The notes under the pieces were generated by a model, which was given only the letters and a program-made list of their open reading frames with translations, did not search any database and was not told the DNA's origin. Below are positions 5,813 through 8,266 of a stretch of DNA of 8,266 bases, one piece after another. The translations under genes were made by a program, and so were the position numbers. Each line of letters opens with the position of its first letter. Position 1 is the stretch's first letter. This DNA is from an uncultured Porphyromonadaceae bacterium (lineage in GTDB: Bacteria; Bacteroidota; Bacteroidia; Bacteroidales; Muribaculaceae), in assembly GCA_947177605.1 (NCBI GenBank), contig CAMWUX010000043.1:1-8266 (forward strand). Reading direction: 5' to 3'.

Positions 5813-8266
5813 ATGAAAAAGTTATTGCTGTCGGCACTGCTGCTGACTACCTTGGCTACCGGCTATGCGGCCAATCCGATCCCGCCGGATCCCGCCGTAA
5901 GAATAGGCCGCCTCGACAACGGCCTCACCTACTATATCCGCCACAACGCATCGCCCGAGGGGCAGGCCGACTTCTTCATTGCCCAGCGCGTGGGCTCGGT
6001 CAACGAGGAGGAGTCGCAGCGCGGTCTGGCTCACTTTCTCGAGCACATGTGCTTCAACGGCACCGAGCACTTCCCCGGCAATTCGCTCATCAGCTGGCTC
6101 GAAAGCATCGGAGTGAAGTTTGGCCGCAATCTCAACGCCTATACTTCGACCGACGAGACCGTATACAATATCTGTCAGGTGCCCACGTCGCGCGAAAGCG
6201 CTCTCGACTCCTGCCTGCTCATACTCAGCGACTGGAGCGGACGCCTGCTGCTGCTCGACGATGATATCAACGCCGAGCGGGGTGTGATCCGCGGTGAGAT
6301 GCGCCAACGCTCCACACCGGCGTCGCGCATACTCACGTCGCTGGCACCGCAGATATATCAGGGCGGCATCTACGGCAGGCGTATGCCTATCGGTCTGGCC
6401 GAAGTGATCGACAATTTCGACACTGACACTCTGCGCGCGTACTACCATAAATGGTATCACCCGGCCAATCAGGCCGTGATAGTGGTGGGCGACGTGGATG
6501 CTGACAAGATGGAGCAGTCGATCCGCCGGCATTTCGCCAATATCAAAGCAGGCCCGGAGGCCATGACAGCCACGCCGATAGAGGTGGCCGACAATGCGGC
6601 ACCGATAGTGGCCGTAGGCACGGATCCGGAGCAGGCCGCCAATATGATTCAGGTCTATATCAAGGAGCCGCTGCTCGCTGCGGGGCAGCAGGGCACTATC
6701 GACGAGGTGCGCCGCGACTACATCCGCTCTCTGGTGAGCGATATGCTGGTGGAGCGCTTCGACGCGCTTGAGGAGACACCCGGTTGCCCCTGGAGCAATC
6801 TCGGCATCGGGCTGCAGAAGTTTCTCCTCTCGGGCACACGCTCGGCACTGATGCTCCGCGCCACGGCGTTTGATGCCGACGGTGCGCGCCGCGCCATCGA
6901 CACGTTCAATACCGAACTGCTTCGCGCCGCTCTCCACGGCTTCACCTCTACCGAGCTGCAGCGCGCCAAACTGACCGAGCGCTCGAAGCTTAACGCGCAG
7001 TATGCCAATGCGCCCACCGAGTCGAGCACTGATCTGGCACGCCGCTACGTGAAGCACTTCATCCGCGGCGGCGTGATCCCGTCGGCAGAGCAATATTATA
7101 AGATGATGAAGGGGGTGGAACGCACTGTCACGCTCGACGATGTCAACAGCTATTTCGCATCGCTGGTCAGATCAGACGGCAGCAACCGTATCACCACGGT
7201 CTACGCGGCTCCAAAGGATGCCGACGCTCTGACCGAAGCGCAACTCGCAGCCGATGCTGCGGCTATCGACATTGCCGCCATAGCGCCGTTTGTCGACACT
7301 TTCGCAGATACTCCCCTGCTCGCCGAGATGCCCGCACCCGGCGCTATCCTCTCGGAGACCGACGGCCCGTTCGGCAGCCGACTGCTCACGCTCTCCAACG
7401 GTATAAAGGTGTATCTGCGCCACAGCGCCGACAAGCCTGATCAGGTATTGGTGCGCGGCGTGAGCCCCGGCGGTATCTCGATGCACTACGATCCGGCTCG
7501 TAAGCCGGTGTATAAGATGGTCGACGACGCTCTGGCCGTGAGCGGCTACGGCGGCCACTCCTCCACCGGACTGCGCAAGCTGCTCGCCGGCCACACCGTA
7601 CAGTCGGCTGTGAAGATCGGCAATACGTCGGAGGAACTCATCGCTGTGACCAACGCCGACGATCTACCCACGGCGCTTGCCCTGCTTTATCTCAAGGCTA
7701 CATCGCCCTGCCGCGACGATAATGCCTTCGGCGCCCTGATGTCGTCGACCCGCTCCAAGCTCGAAAACCCCAACCGCACGGACAACTTCGCTATGGGCGA
7801 CTCGATACACGCTATCGTATACAACCGTCACCCTCTTGGCGAGAAGCTCTATCCCGCCGATCTCGACCGTGTGGACTACGACAGCATCATAGCCCTCCAC
7901 CGCGACCGCTTCGGCGACATGAGCGACTTCACATTCATCATCACAGGCAATTTCCACAGCGATTCGATCCGCGCGCTCGTGGAGCAATACATCGCCTCGC
8001 TCCCCGGAGGCGGACGCACAGAGCGTCCCCGCGATATCGGCTACGGGTTCTACCGGGGCGAAGGGAGTTACCGCTACACACATCCGATGACCGACAATCC
8101 GCAGTCGATCACCTACTCGTTCTTCAACGGTGAGTGTCCCTACGACCTCCGCCACATACTGCTGGCGCAGACTTTCGGATCGATCGTCAAGAGCCGCCTC
8201 ATGGAGGAGGTGAGAGAGAAGCGCGGTCTGACCTACGGCATCAATTCGCACTGCTCGGTCACCGCC
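5813..8266 (+). CDS. M16 (pitrilysin/insulinase) zinc peptidase, PqqL-like, 3' end missing
   Basis: The gene is open to the right edge: 818 codons are present and relatives of this two-half type are about 930-950 aa, so roughly the last 120 residues are missing. MKKLLLSALLLTTLATGYAA is a signal peptide, placing the enzyme in the periplasm. The first M16 half starts near residue 30 (RIGRLDNGLTYYIRHN). The inverted zinc motif HFLEH is at 74-78: His74 and His78 bind zinc and Glu77 is the catalytic base. Glu162 (INAERGVIRGEMR) is the expected third ligand, with the conserved Glu155 seven residues before, as in pitrilysin. NAYTSTDETVYN at about 108-119 is the usual substrate-strand segment. A second half begins near residue 522 (LTLSNGIKVYLRH) and lacks HxxEH, as expected. 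The REKRGLTY segment supplies the Arg801/Tyr808 pair that completes the active site in this family. All catalytic residues are intact. It starts one base after the barrel stop (TGATATG) and likely cleaves whatever the receptor imports, as FusC and PqqL do. Confidence 0.93.
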   Translation, partial: MKKLLLSALLLTTLATGYAANPIPPDPAVRIGRLDNGLTYYIRHNASPEGQADFFIAQRVGSVNEEESQRGLAHFLEHMCFNGTEHFPGNSLISWLESIGVKFGRNLNAYTSTDETVYNICQVPTSRESALDSCLLILSDWSGRLLLLDDDINAERGVIRGEMRQRSTPASRILTSLAPQIYQGGIYGRRMPIGLAEVIDNFDTDTLRAYYHKWYHPANQAVIVVGDVDADKMEQSIRRHFANIKAGPEAMTATPIEVADNAAPIVAVGTDPEQAANMIQVYIKEPLLAAGQQGTIDEVRRDYIRSLVSDMLVERFDALEETPGCPWSNLGIGLQKFLLSGTRSALMLRATAFDADGARRAIDTFNTELLRAALHGFTSTELQRAKLTERSKLNAQYANAPTESSTDLARRYVKHFIRGGVIPSAEQYYKMMKGVERTVTLDDVNSYFASLVRSDGSNRITTVYAAPKDADALTEAQLAADAAAIDIAAIAPFVDTFADTPLLAEMPAPGAILSETDGPFGSRLLTLSNGIKVYLRHSADKPDQVLVRGVSPGGISMHYDPARKPVYKMVDDALAVSGYGGHSSTGLRKLLAGHTVQSAVKIGNTSEELIAVTNADDLPTALALLYLKATSPCRDDNAFGALMSSTRSKLENPNRTDNFAMGDSIHAIVYNRHPLGEKLYPADLDRVDYDSIIALHRDRFGDMSDFTFIITGNFHSDSIRALVEQYIASLPGGGRTERPRDIGYGFYRGEGSYRYTHPMTDNPQSITYSFFNGECPYDLRHILLAQTFGSIVKSRLMEEVREKRGLTYGINSHCSVTA

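Noticed and set aside
5822..7093. 423-aa open frame on the minus strand inside the peptidase gene
   Set aside because: Antisense to the intact M16 catalytic domain, low-complexity composition, no domain. The other long minus-strand frames (4585-5265, 7664-8251) are rejected for the same reason.

Overview
This window looks like Bacteroidales DNA (phylum Bacteroidota), possibly a Muribaculaceae-like or Alistipes-like genome because the coding part is clearly GC-rich. That lineage call is an inference. It rests on a TonB-dependent receptor with an N-terminal CarboxypepD-regulatory-like extension, a DUF4876-type lipoprotein, TAnnTTTG-type promoter boxes, and no clear Shine-Dalgarno sequences.

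Layout: positions 1-194 are an AT-rich intergenic region that is far more structured than usual. It contains two promoter-like elements pointing away from each other. Both read GAGTATTTC-N19-TAATTTTG, one on each strand. A 22-bp dyad of the form AAATAC(T/C)C-N6-GAGTATTT abuts each one. The rightward promoter serves the four genes seen here; the leftward one implies a gene off the left edge. From 195 to the right edge, four genes lie on the + strand with gaps of 14 nt, a 4-nt ATGA overlap, and 1 nt, so they almost certainly form one operon: a 924-aa TonB-dependent outer-membrane receptor; a 429-aa DUF4876-like lipoprotein that also looks lamin-tail-like; a 513-aa predicted outer-membrane beta-barrel (probably the DUF6850 group); and an M16 (pitrilysin/insulinase, PqqL-like) periplasmic zinc peptidase that runs off the right edge after 818 codons.

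Taken together, the locus encodes an outer-membrane import gate, a probably surface-exposed or OM-anchored lipoprotein, a second barrel and a periplasmic peptidase. The best analogy is the protease-associated import arrangement of FusA/FusC in Pectobacterium and YddB/PqqL in E. coli, where a TonB receptor imports a protein or peptide and an M16 peptidase cleaves it in the periplasm. The substrate here is unknown and the two extra proteins have no counterpart in the Fus system. This operon, with its mirrored and dyad-flanked control region, is the best candidate for an undescribed system in the window.
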